Positions 32,599 to 43,375 of a stretch of DNA of 64,000 nt are shown one piece after another. Origin of the DNA: Thysanoteuthis rhombus (Eukaryota; Mollusca; Cephalopoda; Oegopsida; Thysanoteuthidae); the NCBI GenBank assembly GCA_963457665.1, contig OY735237.1, positions 7,371,797-7,435,796 on the forward strand, written 5' to 3'. The first letter of the stretch is position 1. Every line of letters starts with the position of its first letter. The position numbers and the translations under genes were made by a program. Below the pieces are notes generated by a model. The model did no database searches, was not told where the DNA came from, and saw only the letters and a list, made by a program, of their open reading frames with translations.

Positions 32599-32661
<63 letters not shown>
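32366..32661. mobile_element. Second FB relic among CT, CA and TA microsatellites
   Basis: After a CT array (32366-32412), ATTGATATATGATCCAATGG and AATGATATTT match the FB left flank. AGAGTTTTAACATAATATAA and CGCAACTTATGC near 32568-32597 match the right end, followed by TA repeats to 32661. Between them lies a CA-rich stretch with an imperfect CACACATATAT palindrome. Confidence 0.6.
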
Positions 32662-32665
<4 letters not shown>

Positions 32666-32813
32666 ACTTTCTTCCTACTTTCTTTCTAAATGTTTGAAAG
32701 GAAAACGTAAACCCAAAAGATAGTAATGTTGAATACATATAAAATATTTCAAGTGCTCAATATTACCTACATAACATCTAGATCGAGTAGTATGATAATG
32801 TTAGAAAGATTCT

Positions 32814-33172
32814 AAAAAAAATGATCAATGAATACGTCACTTTTCGTGTGTTTTGTTGGGTCATCAAAAAATCTGAATTTTTGATGACCATACATGAATG
32901 CAGCCAGCCATCAAGTGTACCATCGATTTAGTATGAGCTTGAATTGTAAATTGTCCCCAATACGAACCTATATTTTTTTTGGGGGGGGGGGTGGATTTCG
33001 AAGAAACAAAAAAACTGTTTTTAGACATAATAAAGGATGGATGTTTAAATTTTCATCCCTCTAGCCCTGGTGGCACGGCCACATACATAGATAGCCAGCC
33101 AGTCACACTGCCAGTCATACCAATATCAAAACTTACTAAACCTGTTATTGACTGTTTGGTTGACGATTCAAA
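32814..33172 (+). repeat. Family A interspersed repeat, copy 10 (5' truncated)
   Basis: Starts within AATGATCAATGAATACGTCA and continues through CCATCGATTTAGTATGAGCT (32922), a ten-G run at 32979-32990, and CAGCCAGTCACACTGCCAGT to TTTGGTTGACGATTC near 33170. A gain of Gs gave the spurious frame MGGGVDFEETKKLF. Confidence 0.75.
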
Positions 33173-33599
33173 ATTGTTTCGTTGGTGCCTCAGATAAACT
33201 GTCAGCCCTTGGAGTTACAGTCCGTTTTCGATACAATGTACTTAACACACTGAGTCAACTTATGGAAGGACCGTAAATTTTCCAAGAAATTTGGTTGTAT
33301 ATTGGGAGTATGTATGTATATAGATCAAAGTTTTCTTTCATCTTTGCATACGATTATTATCATTACGTACATAGAGCTACCCTCTGGAAAAATTGTACCA
33401 ACAATCATTTAATATATATGATGCCATTGCTGAGCCTCAACAAGATGGAATAGATTCGTGCTGTGTATTTGATCGAGTGGCTACTTCTCGCAGCTGGAGA
33501 AATATCTCTAAGTAAACGATATGTTTCGCTATCTAATGAATTCTTCTGTATGTTTACTGCATGTGTAGTTGTATGGTCTCATCCTCATATACATATTAT
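33173..33599. other. Unassigned sequence
   Basis: No recognisable feature. A 91-codon frame from 33463 becomes LINE sequence only after 33600. Confidence 0.4.
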
Positions 33600-34165
33600 A
33601 GAAATTGTACAGAGTACGGTTGAGGACAAAGACACTAAGATCAAAATCGAAAAAGCAGAGCTGAAGAAAGTAGACCACTACCTCTACCTGGGACAGAGAA
33701 TTCCCATAAAATCGTCAAAAGAAGAAATAATCATATAAAGAATTACCTTAGGTTAGCAGACTTTTGGTAGAGCAAGCCAAACGTAAAGATTTCAATAGTT
33801 TTGAAAAGAAACGTCTACAATTAATGCGTCCTCCTGATAGGCACCTATGAAGCTGAAAAATTGAAACTAACCAAAAGATCGACTCTCGAACTAAGAACCA
33901 TGATCCTCACAGAGAGATCACAAGACAGCACTGTATATTAGAGAAAGACGATCCAGTTATATCATAGAATCCATTTGAAAACTCAGAACATAGATAAAAA
34001 AAATCAAATGCGAAATCGTGGCCCACAGAAAATGAGACGGCGTGACAAATTAAACAGTCCCTGGAGACATTGGTGCCGTGACCCTGCGATAGAGAAATCT
34101 AGCGAATCTTTGGGAAGGTTTTTGCTCAACAACAGACGTTAAAAGGCTGCTGTTATTTGGGACAC
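33600..34165 (+). mobile_element. RTE LINE 3' end, copy 8
   Basis: Extends further 5' than most copies: it shows VEDKDTKIKIEKAELKKVDH followed by YLYLGQRIPIKSSKEE, a region just upstream of the conserved C-terminal block. Then RNVYN-like, AEKLKLTKR-like, ITRQHCIL-like and RRHWCRDPAI-like phrases, ending with GACGTTAAAAGGCTGCTG near 34140. Heavily broken. Confidence 0.8.
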
Positions 34166-36245
34166 TGTCCATGATGTTATCTTTCATTATTCATCTCGGA
34201 ATTTTGTCATGACTAAATTTACTTCGAAAGATATTTGAAAAGGAGCTATCCAAGTGATTCAACGACAAACACGTTAGCCTTAAATGGGGTAATAGTATGT
34301 TTAATATTTGTATAACAAACATGGTCCAGATATTCAACTCTACTGACATGTATCTGAACCAACTGCTTCGAATATTGGAAAATCAATGTAAACCTATAAA
34401 AATTTGCAGATATCCATTAAACGGACATTAAAATTATCTCAAATAACAATGTGAAATACGATTTTTGTTCCTGGGTAGTGAGTGTTATTTTGCGATTGAT
34501 TATGTATGAAAGTATAAACAAACATTAACAAACCTGTTTATCTAAGACAGCATCGTAATTGTTTGGAATAGGTACATCAAAATGCTTTTGTTATATTTCG
34601 CAGGAGGGGCAACTTCTTAGTAGGCACGATTAACAGTCTGTTGTCATAACAACGAGTGTAACGTAAAAATTTTCCTGTGTCAAAGAAACGTAGTGTGAGC
34701 GTGTACGATAAAGAGATCGGAATCATTTTCTCCTCAGTGTATGTAATAACCAGACGGTGATAAGATTACATTTTTTACATAGTTAGAGACGTTACTGGTT
34801 AAAAACTCTCAAAAATAGTCAAAAGTGGTCAACTGCAAAAATAATAGCAATGATTGTTCGTAGTCAAAATGGCTGAAAACTTGACTATTGCCAAACCAAA
34901 CAGTTCATGACTAGATGCTTCTTTTTTTTTAAAAAAAAAAAAAAGAAAAGCCAGATTTGTTAAATTTAGCCGTATTTTCGCTTTTCACAGAACTTGGAAA
35001 TTTTCACACATTATCGTATCACTTTCTTTCGAGAAAAATTCGAACACAAATACAAATTCAATTTTTGTAATTAATTAAAAAGTCCTATGAATATCAGTGA
35101 AATTCGAAGGGAATTTAATGATTATTTATTAAAATAAAATCAATTTAAATAGTCGTAAAATTTGAATAAATGACTAAAACTCCAATATAAACAAAACGAT
35201 TATCGGGCTCTTCGGCGGAAGACGTTCAACTTTTCCTTTTTTAACAAGTGGTTTTTCTTTCATGATAATTTTTATTTTCTTAAACGACTTGCAATCTTAT
35301 TATTTCTACTTTATTTTTTGACTAATTTTTATCTTTAGAAAAAATTCCAAGAAAACATAAACTGATATCATGTAAAACAAAAATTCATATACTTATTGTC
35401 TAGTTTAGGAATATGTTATATGAGTCTTTTCCTACTTAAACATAACCATTGAACTTTTTTTCATAATTGAATGCAAATCACTTTTGACATTTTATTGCCG
35501 GTCCATACATAAATAACATCGTCAATCTCGACAGGTAGATTCTAGTATTTGTACAAAATCTTTAATATTATTTTGCTTGTTCCTGTCTTCGTTCGAATGT
35601 TAGGTTTTAAGGAATAACATAAGGGAAAATTACTTCCGTGACGTATTCATGACGTCAACTTTTGCTAAGCAATCAATATGATGAGAATCGTTGCCAGGCA
35701 AGAACAATTTAACAACGGGAACAACAATATTTTTTGTGTGTCATAATTTTCAATAGTGTGGACAGATACTAAACTCTGATTAGGGAGCGATACTTTAATC
35801 CAAGGTAGAAGTATCGATCAGTTCATAAATCATTCCGTCATTCTTGACGTAGTTTGTCATATACTAATATCTCTTTCAGGAAATTTGGAATTGAAACTCC
35901 GGTGAATTGTTATATGTATGAGGCAGTGCTATCTTTATGATAAATACGGGAAGTTTCCACATTACGAATGTTCAACCTACGATCAACTCATGCTTACGAA
36001 GAAGTGCCATTATTTTATTTTTCAATTGAGTTATAGAATGCAGTTCTTCAGTAAACATTGCGAGTCGTCAGCGGTAAAGATTAAAAATCTGTATGCATTT
36101 TGGGCTAAAATTAAACTTTTGACAAACTGTTACTAGATATGCACCGTACGGAACTATTCCGATCTACGTATAGATCTGATTAACGAACAAACTTTGGAGC
36201 AGAACTGGGGACTCTCTGTGTAATAATTATCGTATATAAGTATTC
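34166..36245. other. Unassigned 2 kb; dispersed repeat D at 34795-34915
   Basis: The only shared sequence is a phrase set like AAAAATAGTCAAAAGTGGTC and CAAAATGGCTGAAAAC, similar to 59775-59905 and weakly to 63195-63245. A good acceptor-like TACTAATATCTCTTTCAG lies at 35862-35879, upstream of a 72-codon frame (35918-36136), but no protein family was recognised. Confidence 0.4.
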
Positions 36246-36735
36246 CCTCAGCTGCTGCTTGGACTGCTTCTTGTTCTTCTTCTTGTTCTTCTTCTTGTTC
36301 TTCTTGTTCTTCTTCTTCTTCATTTTCTTCTTCTTCTTCTTCTTCTTCTTCTTCTTCGTCTTCTTCTTCTTTGTCTTCGTCTTCGTCTTTCTCTTCCTCT
36401 TCTTAATTCTTCTTCGTCTTCTTAATTTTTTATCTTCCTCTTTGTCTTCTTCTTCTTCCTCTTCCTCTTCTGCTTCTTCTTCTTCATTCTATGTCTTCCT
36501 CTTCCTCCTCCTCTTCTTCTTCTTAATTCTATGTCTTCCTCTTCTTCGTCTTCTTAATTCTTCGTCTTCTTAATTCTTCGTCTTCTTAATTCTTTGTCTT
36601 CTTCTTCCTCTCCTTCTTCTTCTTCTTCTTCTTCTTCTTCATAATTCTTCGTCTTCTTAATTCTTCCTTTTCCTCCTCTTCTTGTTCTTGTTCTTCTTGT
36701 TCTTGTTCTTCTTGTTCTTGTTCTTCTTCTTCCTT
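36246..36735. repeat. 490 bp (CTT)n-type array with a higher-order unit
   Basis: CTT/GTT/CTC triplets fill the region. Within it the phrase TTCTTCGTCTTCTTAATTC recurs six or more times, a 16-20 bp higher-order unit. The plus frame 36259-36573 is a Phe/Ser/Leu artefact. The DNA is a polypyrimidine tract on the plus strand, the complement in type of the polypurine block at 3890-5160. Confidence 0.9.
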
Positions 36736-36995
36736 AGGGAATGTGACTCGGTTCATCCATCAGCATATTCTCTCTCCATAAATATGCTTTCATAACAGAT
36801 GAGCAGAAAATATAATTAATCATTTGATGTTGGCTGTTTATACTTGCTGGTGCTAAGTGTCCCTGCGGCGAGGCATCCCTAACCGCAGACCACACCCCCT
36901 GGGGGTGAGTCCCACATGCTCTGAGGGAGACTTGAAGAAAGTGAATGATACTGCTCGCCTATGGATACACCAATCGCACTACAATATAAGATGAT

Positions 36996-37372
36996 GTTGA
37001 CTGGTCTGGTTAATCACTTTATAGCAACCGTCACCTGACCAACGTTTGTTGGCAGCATGCCATGTTGAGGGAGATCAATTAAAAATTGGGAAAGATGGGT
37101 GATTAATGAAAAAGTTATTTCCCTCATTTTTTGTTGTATCAGTGAAAACTAGGGAGCATTTTAGTGGAAACTTAAATTGTAAATTGGACTCCACTATAGC
37201 CTATTTCAGAGAGGAGAAGGCAAAAAAAGAATTTCCTCTCTAGACGTAATAAGGAGTAAATTAAAAAATTTTCAGCCTTTTAGCTCCCTCGGTGAAGCCT
37301 GTACGCCTGATACATACATACTTAGTCAACCAGTCGGCCAAACTAGCTTAAAATTGAAGTAGCATTCTAAGG
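36996..37372 (+). repeat. Family A interspersed repeat, copy 11
   Basis: From GACTGGTCTGGTTAATCACT through CATGCCATGTTGAGGGAGAT to the CAACCAGTCGGCCAAACTAG block near 37328. Near full length. Confidence 0.8.
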
Positions 37373-37384
37373 GAAATTTTGAAT

Positions 37385-37564
37385 CACCATGACTCGTGTA
37401 TGCTGTGCTGGGGGTGATAGATTAAAAAGTTGGAAAAAAGGGTAATCAATAAATAATTTATTTCTCTTGCATTTGTTGAACTAGGATCATTAAAAAAGGT
37501 ATGAATTTTCGAAAAACAAGCGGGCACAAACTAGGGACTAATTTAGCATAGACATGCATTACAT

Positions 37565-37612
<48 letters not shown>

Positions 37613-38010
37613 AGCAGGAGCATTTTAGAGTCCGTCGCTGGACATAGACCTTCACCCTCAGTCTGTTTCTTCACACCATCTGATACTTTGCCGGTCACAA
37701 TTTCGCATATGATCCCTGGGGATCCATGTTGTGTGTCGTGATGTCCAGCGGTTTTCTGAAATTCTTGCAACATGACCAACCCATCGCTATTCGAGTTGGT
37801 AGATGCAGTAGTCTACTTTTTTCTGGTCTGGGTTTTTCCGATTTGGATTTTTGTGTCTCTGTCCTCAAAATGTTTGTTGTACATGTCATTTGTTCCACTG
37901 AAGTTCATGTGAAGACCAACTTTCTTGCTCTCTAAAATTTAGTTCGTCTAGCAGATTACCTTCCACTAAAAACCTATTTTGGAGGGGAATTTAAAAGAAA
38001 AAAAAAACAA
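37385..38010 (+). repeat. Family A interspersed repeat, copy 12, split by an RTE LINE
   Basis: The left part 37385-37563 ends in the TTTAGCATAGACATGCATTA phrase, which in other copies is followed by a CCACTAAAAACCTATTT phrase. Here that phrase appears at 37958 (CCACTAAAAACCTATTTTGG), after the LINE tail 37564-37932. So the LINE inserted into an existing family A copy. Confidence 0.75.
37564..37932 (-). mobile_element. RTE LINE 3' end, copy 9 (nested in family A, internally deleted)
   Basis: Tail (CAT)n(CAG)n at 37564-37616, then GTCGCTGGACATAGACCTTC. Going 5', the QEFQKTAGHHDTQHGSPGII region joins directly to an RDTKIQIGKTQ-like region (37820-37900), which in copy 8 lies several hundred bases further 5'. 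So about 300 bp of the middle are missing. Confidence 0.85.
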
Positions 38011-38019
38011 AGACAAAAA

Positions 38020-38125
38020 CATTTTCTCTACTCATTGAGAGGAGTGTGTGTGTGGGGGGGGTTGTGTGTGTGTGTGTGTTTACAAAATTGCAAGTTTCAA
38101 CTATGAACGGTAAGGCCTTGGCGAA
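38020..38125 (+). repeat. Lone unit of the 10851-11460 satellite
   Basis: CATTTTCTCTACTCATTGAG (38019), a TG-rich stretch, then AAATTGCAAGTTTCAACTAT and GAACGG match phrases of the 10851-11460 array. Confidence 0.5.
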
Positions 38126-38128
38126 ATT

Positions 38129-38130
38129 TG

Positions 38131-38165
<35 letters not shown>

Positions 38166-38166
38166 C
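38129..38166. repeat. (GATA)n microsatellite
   Basis: About nine GATA units next to a LINE 3' tail. Confidence 0.95.
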
Positions 38167-38352
38167 ATCATCATCAGCAGCAGCAGCAGCATCAGCAGCA
38201 TCAGCGTCATCATCATCAATCTTTTAACGTCCGTCGTTGGACATAGACCTTCCACGGGATCCGCCATATTTATCTATCATAGACGTCGCGGAGCAAGTAT
38301 TTTCTGAATTTGTCTAGTTTATCTCTCTATCTTGTATTTTGTCGGCCTCGCT
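38167..38352 (-). mobile_element. RTE LINE 3' end, copy 10
   Basis: Short insertion containing only the CAT/CAG tail, GTCCGTCGTTGGACATAGAC (38228), and the RRDAYDR/KFRKYL-like end of the reading frame, to 38352. Confidence 0.85.
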
Positions 38353-38354
38353 AT

Positions 38355-38450
38355 CTATCTGTGTATCTCTCTCTCTCTCTCTCTCTCCCTCTCTCTCTAT
38401 CTATCTATCTATCTATCTATCTATCACTCCCTATGATAGATAGATAGATG
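38355..38450. repeat. (TCTA)n and (CT)n microsatellites
   Basis: CT at 38368-38398 between TCTA arrays, ending in an inverted GATA run at 38433-38448, so the TCTA and GATA runs can pair as a hairpin. Confidence 0.9.
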
Positions 38451-38494
38451 TCAGAGCACAGTTGCTTAGAAGAATAATAAAAATCTTTCGGAAA

Positions 38495-38760
38495 AAGTGC
38501 CAGAGACGAGCAGCTAAGTTAGTTCTAGAATTAAAATGTACGAGTTATGAGGATAGGATTGACATTGTTAGAAAAAAAAGGCGAGATTGGGGAGACTTGA
38601 TAGAGGTGTAACACTAGTAATTCCTAGTGTATCTTTTACCAAAAAGGAGTAAAAGGGACTGAGAGGCCTTGCATACACGCTGGAGGTGAATATGATTCTT
38701 TTTTAGCAATAGAATGGTTGAACTATGGAATAGATTATCGAAATATATCGCGCTATAAAC
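38495..38760 (+). pseudogene. CR1/jockey-type LINE reverse-transcriptase C-terminal fragment
   Basis: The frame 38495-38611 reads KCQRRAAKLVLELKCTSYED then RIDIVRKKRRDWGDLIEV and a stop. About 85 bp later (38697-38760), in a different frame, comes FFSNRMVELWNRLSKYI. The order QRRA(T/A)KL..L...SYE.R...L...RRR.GDLIE...FF..R(V)...WN.L is the usual C terminus of CR1/L2/jockey-type LINE proteins and differs from the RTE family above. The polymerase core is missing. It is broken by a stop and at least one frame change. Confidence 0.7.
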
Positions 38761-39125
38761 AGAAGAATTATGATGTTCATTACACTTCTGCTAATGCGAA
38801 TGTCTACAACTGAGGTATTGCATAAATATGATTATTTGGTGGGTAATTTCATATAGACATTGAATACTTTTCTTCACACTATAATAAATATTTCAAATTC
38901 TCCAATGTTTACATAAATAACCTAGACCCAGCAAAAGTGATTAAACCGGTCTGTTTGGGGTAGCGGTGATTATGAAATACTTTTTGAAAGTTTTTGCTAT
39001 AGTTTTGGTTGACTGTTTCTAATGGAACAAAAATAGCCATTGACATATATTGTATTTCGTATTTACCCTTTTGTAGCTGAACGACTCACTTCTTCTCTCC
39101 TCCTCTGGGAACGTGACTCAGTACA
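38761..39125. other. Unassigned; scrap of family A end at 38985-39030
   Basis: TTTTTGCTATAGTTTTGGTT and GACTGTTTCTAATGG match the closing block of family A. The rest is unassigned. Confidence 0.45.
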
Positions 39126-39720
39126 TTAGGTTGTTGCAGAAATAATTGCAGTTTTTCACCATCAACTTTAAAGCAGTATATATCAGCTTGGAATAAAAGT
39201 AATTAATTGAAATAAGAACCTTCGGAATCTACATATTTTTGCCAGCCAGAGACAAGTCCATTTTCCCCGGAAGAATAGCATTCTGTGGTCTTAGGAACCA
39301 AAGAATTCTTCGAAGACGTTTAGAGTTGCTGCTTTGTGTTTTGTAGACCTTCCCTTGCTGGAAATAGATGAAATGCTTGAAAGATAGGTCTTCGGTCGGA
39401 GAGAGGTGTGGTGAGTAAGCTGGGTGAAGTAGAGTTTCGTAGCCTAGTTCGTTCAATGTTTGAAGAGTCATTCGTGCGATACATCGAACGTTTTTTGCTT
39501 TTCCAATTTGGTGCAAATGTCGAACAACTGTTGAATGGTAAACGTTTAGTTCCTCTGTGATATCTTCAGTTGTTTACTGTGGTTGCACCTCTATAACAGC
39601 CCCTGATTGGATGTCGTCAATCACAGAAGGGTGTCCACAAATTCAAAGCCCTTGTCTGCATTTTGAAAATTTGGAGACCAATGTTGAGCTGAACATCCGT
39701 TGATCCCCCCCTGGTCAAAT
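39126..39720 (-). mobile_element. mariner transposon remnant, one end and part of the transposase
   Basis: The left boundary TTAGGTTGTTGCAGAAATAA then TTGCAGTTTTT is very close to the terminal inverted repeat of the Hsmar1/cecropia group of mariners (TTAGGTTGGTGCAAAAGTAA). The minus-strand coding remnant ends about 100 bp inside it, as in intact members. No matching end was found on the right, so the other terminus is lost or beyond recognition. Confidence 0.85.
39229..39630 (-). pseudogene. mariner transposase, internally deleted
   Basis: Reading 5' to 3' on the minus strand: SVIDDIQSGAVIEV, a stop, TTEDITEELNVYHSTVVRHL and HQIGKAKN (the helix-turn-helix region with its RHLHQIGK signature). 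The reading then passes directly to ARMTLQTLNELGYETLLHPA and YSPHLSPTE, the C-terminal catalytic region. The block between, which holds the first two catalytic aspartates in intact mariners (about 345 residues long), is deleted. The third catalytic Asp of YSPDLSPTD is His here. Not functional. Confidence 0.85.
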
Positions 39721-40138
39721 ACTTGGTTGTTATTGTGATCAGTTTCAACAAAATCCTATTTTGAACTCCTAGAACAGAATTGCCCATTTTTTAACGTCTT
39801 TGATATGATAGCCTCAAATAAGCTAGAAATAATAATAAAAAGAAAACGTTCAATTTAGATTAATAGAACGAAATTCATACTTTGAAACAGTATATTTCAT
39901 GAGCATAGTTGAATAATGCTTCCTTTCTGAAATAAGCATCAAATTTTGAAAAAAACAAAACAAAACAAAAGCGATTATTTTGGCACTGAGCTAAATAAAA
40001 AAAAAGTAATGTATGCTATGGGTTAAATGCGTTAAATGATAGAAACTTGTCAGTTCAAATTCAGTGATTTTGCACTCACTCTGGTACTAAACTTTTATGA
40101 ACAACTTTAATTTATTCAGTTTATTAACACCATTTTTT
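39721..40138. other. Unassigned AT-rich sequence
   Basis: No recognisable feature. Confidence 0.4.
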
Positions 40139-40266
40139 GGAGTTATCATTTTTATACGGTAAATAATGAGTGCGTTTTCTTTCAATATTCATATAAGACG
40201 CATAAATACGAAGGTATTTGAAACTGAAGTCATAGCCACAGCATAGAGATCAGAACAAAAACGAAG
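40139..40266 (+). repeat. Dispersed repeat E, copy 2
   Basis: GAGTTATCATTTTTATACGG then CATAAATACGAAGGTATTTG and AAACTGAAGTCATAGC, matching 14508-14640. Confidence 0.7.
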
Positions 40267-40286
40267 GAATAGTCGCCATCACAGTC

Positions 40287-40597
40287 AATAATTGAACAAG
40301 TGTAGCGTCAAAATTTGAAATCGTCAAGAAAAATTCCATTGAAGGATAAATATGGTCAGAATAAAATCGATTCAAGACTTCAATGGTGTTTTCCACCTCT
40401 AAAAAAGTGTAAAATAAAACATCTAGAAACATCTAGATTTTGGGGAATACCTGTCAGAATATAGCCCAAAATTGTCAGAAAAGTTTTTTTTTCACCCAAA
40501 TCAAAAGCAGATATTTTAGAAAGAGCCAAGTGGAGTACTGATGCCTATTTTCAAGTCAGTAGATATGATGGTATGGTCAGGGAAGTTGGAACAAACT
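40287..40597. mobile_element. MITE-C, copy 2 (right end missing)
   Basis: The left end AATTGAACAAGTGTAGCGTC near 40290 and phrases such as AGTACTGATGCCTATTTTCA (40534) match MITE-C copies 1 and 3. The match stops near 40597, before the right inverted repeat. Confidence 0.7.
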
Positions 40598-40601
40598 TCA
40601 A

Positions 40602-40800
40602 CGTGGGGAGACTGCAAGAAATCTGCGTTGCCCTCTTGTATTTTGATGCCCTAAACGGGTGCGTATCTTGCTTAATGATTTATCCAGAGACTCCTGCACC
40701 CGAAGTAGCTCCAATTTGAACGAAGAAAGAGTCGTGGCAAAACTGTTGGACGTCGCGGGTACTGAGGCACTAGTATCAAACCAATCACTAACCCGGTTAG
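40602..40800 (-). pseudogene. Protein-like segment of unknown family
   Basis: The minus frame reads SNRVSDWFDTSASVPATSNS, FATTLSSFKLELLRVQESLD and KSLSKIRTRLGHQNTRGQRR then FLAVSPR and a stop. The middle could form a coiled coil. GC content is higher than the flanks. No family was recognised. It abuts the truncated MITE-C copy at its end and a CA-rich array at its start, so both borders look like rearrangement points. Confidence 0.3.
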
Positions 40801-40859
40801 AGGGAACCAAAAAATAACAAGGGATATATATCCGTCTTATGATGGGTTTTTCCATACGG

Positions 40860-41160
40860 CTTACACACATACACACACACACACACACAGATACACAGAG
40901 AGATAGATAGAGGGAGCGAGAGAGAAAGAAAGAGAGAAAGAAAGAGAGACGCACTTACAAACACTCACGCACATATTCATACACACTCGCACACTCATAC
41001 AAGTTCACATACACTCACACAATTGTATACACACTAGCTAAGATCCACATATTCACACATACAAACATTGCCACTAATCACATACACATGCATACGTACA
41101 CCTTCACACACATACTTTCACTTACCCACACTCTTACATACACATACATACGTACATTCT
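40860..41160. repeat. Degenerate (CA)n-rich minisatellite
   Basis: Pure CA at 40865-40890, a GA-rich run at 40897-40948, then 200 bp of ACACTCAC, CATACACA-type phrases. Confidence 0.9.
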
Positions 41161-41319
41161 TTTTTTTTTCATTGTTAAAGTTTCTTGTTTCTCTGAGTTT
41201 TCTGACAATCCGGACCGGAGACGGCATTGAAAGAATATATCGCAAAGTTTCAAACACACAAAAGTAGATAACATTGTCACCAAAAACTAAAAGAAAATCA
41301 GTTGGCAAGTAGTTACGAT

Positions 41320-41700
41320 GCAGGAGAGGTAACAGTGAAAAAAAGTCCTTGGATTCTCCATTCCTCAAAACATCCTTGGAATTCATTGAGAACTTTTGGT
41401 GGTATCGTATGGGCAAACATGATTAAATATGAAGATGTATTAGGAGAAAAAATATGAAAAAAAAAAATTCCTGAATCCTTACCCAAATTCAACCGCCTCT
41501 TCCAGAGATATTGTATGGTGAGGATATATAGCTACGATACAGGGGAGAACTAATTCCTCAATCCACCCCTGAATTTAATCACTTCATCCGTGCCCACCCT
41601 TTCGTAAACTTTAATTGAAATTAATTGAGAACTTTTGGAGATATTTTGTGGAAAAACAGACGGACAGACACGAGTGTATGCATACCCTTCTTCCAGCTTT
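41320..41700 (+). repeat. Dispersed repeat F, two tandem copies
   Basis: ATTCATTGAGAACTTTTGGT at 41381 and ATTAATTGAGAACTTTTGGA at 41618 each follow a CTTCATCC- or CTCCATTCC-like phrase. The second copy ends AAACAGACGGACAGACACGA. A reverse copy is at 43555-43760. Ends of this kind are common in unclassified invertebrate repeats. Confidence 0.6.
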
Positions 41701-42104
41701 GTTTGTAGAGTTAGATAACATGGATGCTATACATGAAAAAGTAATCAAATCGTGTTTCGATTGGGAATTTTTATCTCTACAGTAGTTTTTTTTTGGTTGA
41801 TAATGGCAGCTGCTGTCACTAACTGACATATTGAAATGTTGGATACGCCCCTTGCTCAATTTTGCCTATTCAGTTGCTGTCGAGACACACCCCTTGTTCA
41901 GTGTTGCCAAATTAGATCATTTCCGTGTAAGACTAGAAATTGATATTTAGATGATTTTTGGTAAAATAAGAAATATGTACATTTGATTTTTTATAATGAA
42001 ATAAGTAAAACTTGAAAAACAATATCAGTAATTTTCAATTGAGAAAAAAGTTTAAAGAATAAAGTCACATTTAATATATTAATAATAGGTAATATATACC
42101 CAAC

Positions 42105-42105
<1 letters not shown>
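41701..42105. other. Unassigned; small direct repeat near 41843 and 41884
   Basis: GATACGCCCCTTGCTCAATT and GACACACCCCTTGTTCAGTG, each followed by TTGCC, lie about 42 bp apart. Nothing else recognised. Confidence 0.4.

Positions 42106-42183
<78 letters not shown>
42106..42183. repeat. (TA)n microsatellite
   Basis: About 38 uninterrupted TA units, the longest pure run in the window. Confidence 0.97.
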
Positions 42184-42185
<2 letters not shown>

Positions 42186-42600
42186 GAAGAATATACATGT
42201 TTCAAGATTTTTTGTAGACTCGACTTCGGATGAAAATTTGAAAATAAACTTGGCAACACGCGAGAAAAGAATTAGTGGATCTATGATCTGACTTTCAGGC
42301 TTGTCCAGAAACTAATCACCCCTTACAAAAATAACATGAAGAAAAGCAATATTTAACAGTTTCCTTAAAGCCAAAACGACCTCAAGCACGTGGATGAGAT
42401 TCTCTTTTTACTCAAGTGAATAATATGTATACTTCTCTCTATTCATATTAGTATAGTGAAAAGCATTAAAGAAATGAAACCGCTGAGTTGCCCGCTAAGG
42501 ATATTCCACCTTCGACTTGAACCAACACGAAGCGCCCGAGGAAAATATTGATAAAGGTGAAAAAAGAAATATTCTTATCTACCAATATTATTAAAGTGTG
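42184..42600. other. Unassigned sequence
   Basis: No recognisable feature. Confidence 0.4.
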
Positions 42601-42668
42601 TAACTGCATCTTTAATTACTTTTGTATCACATTGTAACTGCATCTTTAATTACTTTTGTATCACATTG
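42601..42668. repeat. Perfect 34 bp tandem duplication
   Basis: TAACTGCATCTTTAATTACT followed by TTTGTATCACATTG occurs twice in succession without a mismatch, so the duplication is recent compared with the worn repeats around it. Confidence 0.95.
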
Positions 42669-42889
42669 TAAAAAGAGCGGAAAGAGGGATTTTGACATGT
42701 AAGCATTGACAAAATTACAACCCTCTCCTAGCACGACAGTAACTGCCAACCCACTATAACAAGTGATCATTTTGCTGGAAAGTAAAATGTTAAATCTAAA
42801 AGTACGTACTTACAAAAATTGAAGTGAATATAGGAGAAGGGGGAGAAACGTAATCCGAAATCACAATCAAGGGATTGTTTTGCTGTTCT

Positions 42890-43375
42890 CTTACCGACTG
42901 AACTGAACCGACAAGTCTTACATATCTACGAAAATTTATGCAGCAAATTCATAGTGAATCATTTCAATGAAATAAATAAACACGTTTATTCTAAAAATAA
43001 TCGAAATATCTTTTTTTATTTACCATAACCGATTCACCCACCATTTTATTTATTGTAACCGATTGAGCCAAATTGACAAGACCAACAAAATATATTTTAA
43101 AGATACGTTACGGTTCATTCCATTCGAATAAACAAATATACTTATATTAAAAATTTAGAAAAGAAAATGTATCATGACTGAGACAAACTGACTCGTCTTA
43201 AATATCTACAAAATTTATCTTCCATTTATGTAACGGCTTCTTTAATATAATTTCATAAACAAATACATTTATACTAAAAAATATTGTTATAATTTTTTAT
43301 ACACGATTTAACAACTTAGCCAAACTGTCAAGTCTTGCATATCTACGAAAATTTATGTTATTTATCTATGAAGTA
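42890..43375. repeat. Four-unit AT-rich tandem satellite, unit about 115-160 bp
   Basis: Each unit holds GAGCCAAACTGACAAGTCTT-like text, CATATCTACGAAAATTTAT-like text and ATAAACAAATACATTTATA-like text. Starts are near 42897, 43058, 43168 and 43311. Strongly diverged. Confidence 0.75.

Noticed and set aside
35862-36136. Host exon after a good acceptor (TACTAATATCTCTTTCAG)
   Set aside because: The frame that directly follows the AG closes quickly, the 72-codon frame begins later behind a stop, and no family or donor was recognised.
36259-36573. A 104-codon Phe/Ser-rich frame
   Set aside because: Lies wholly within a CTT triplet array.
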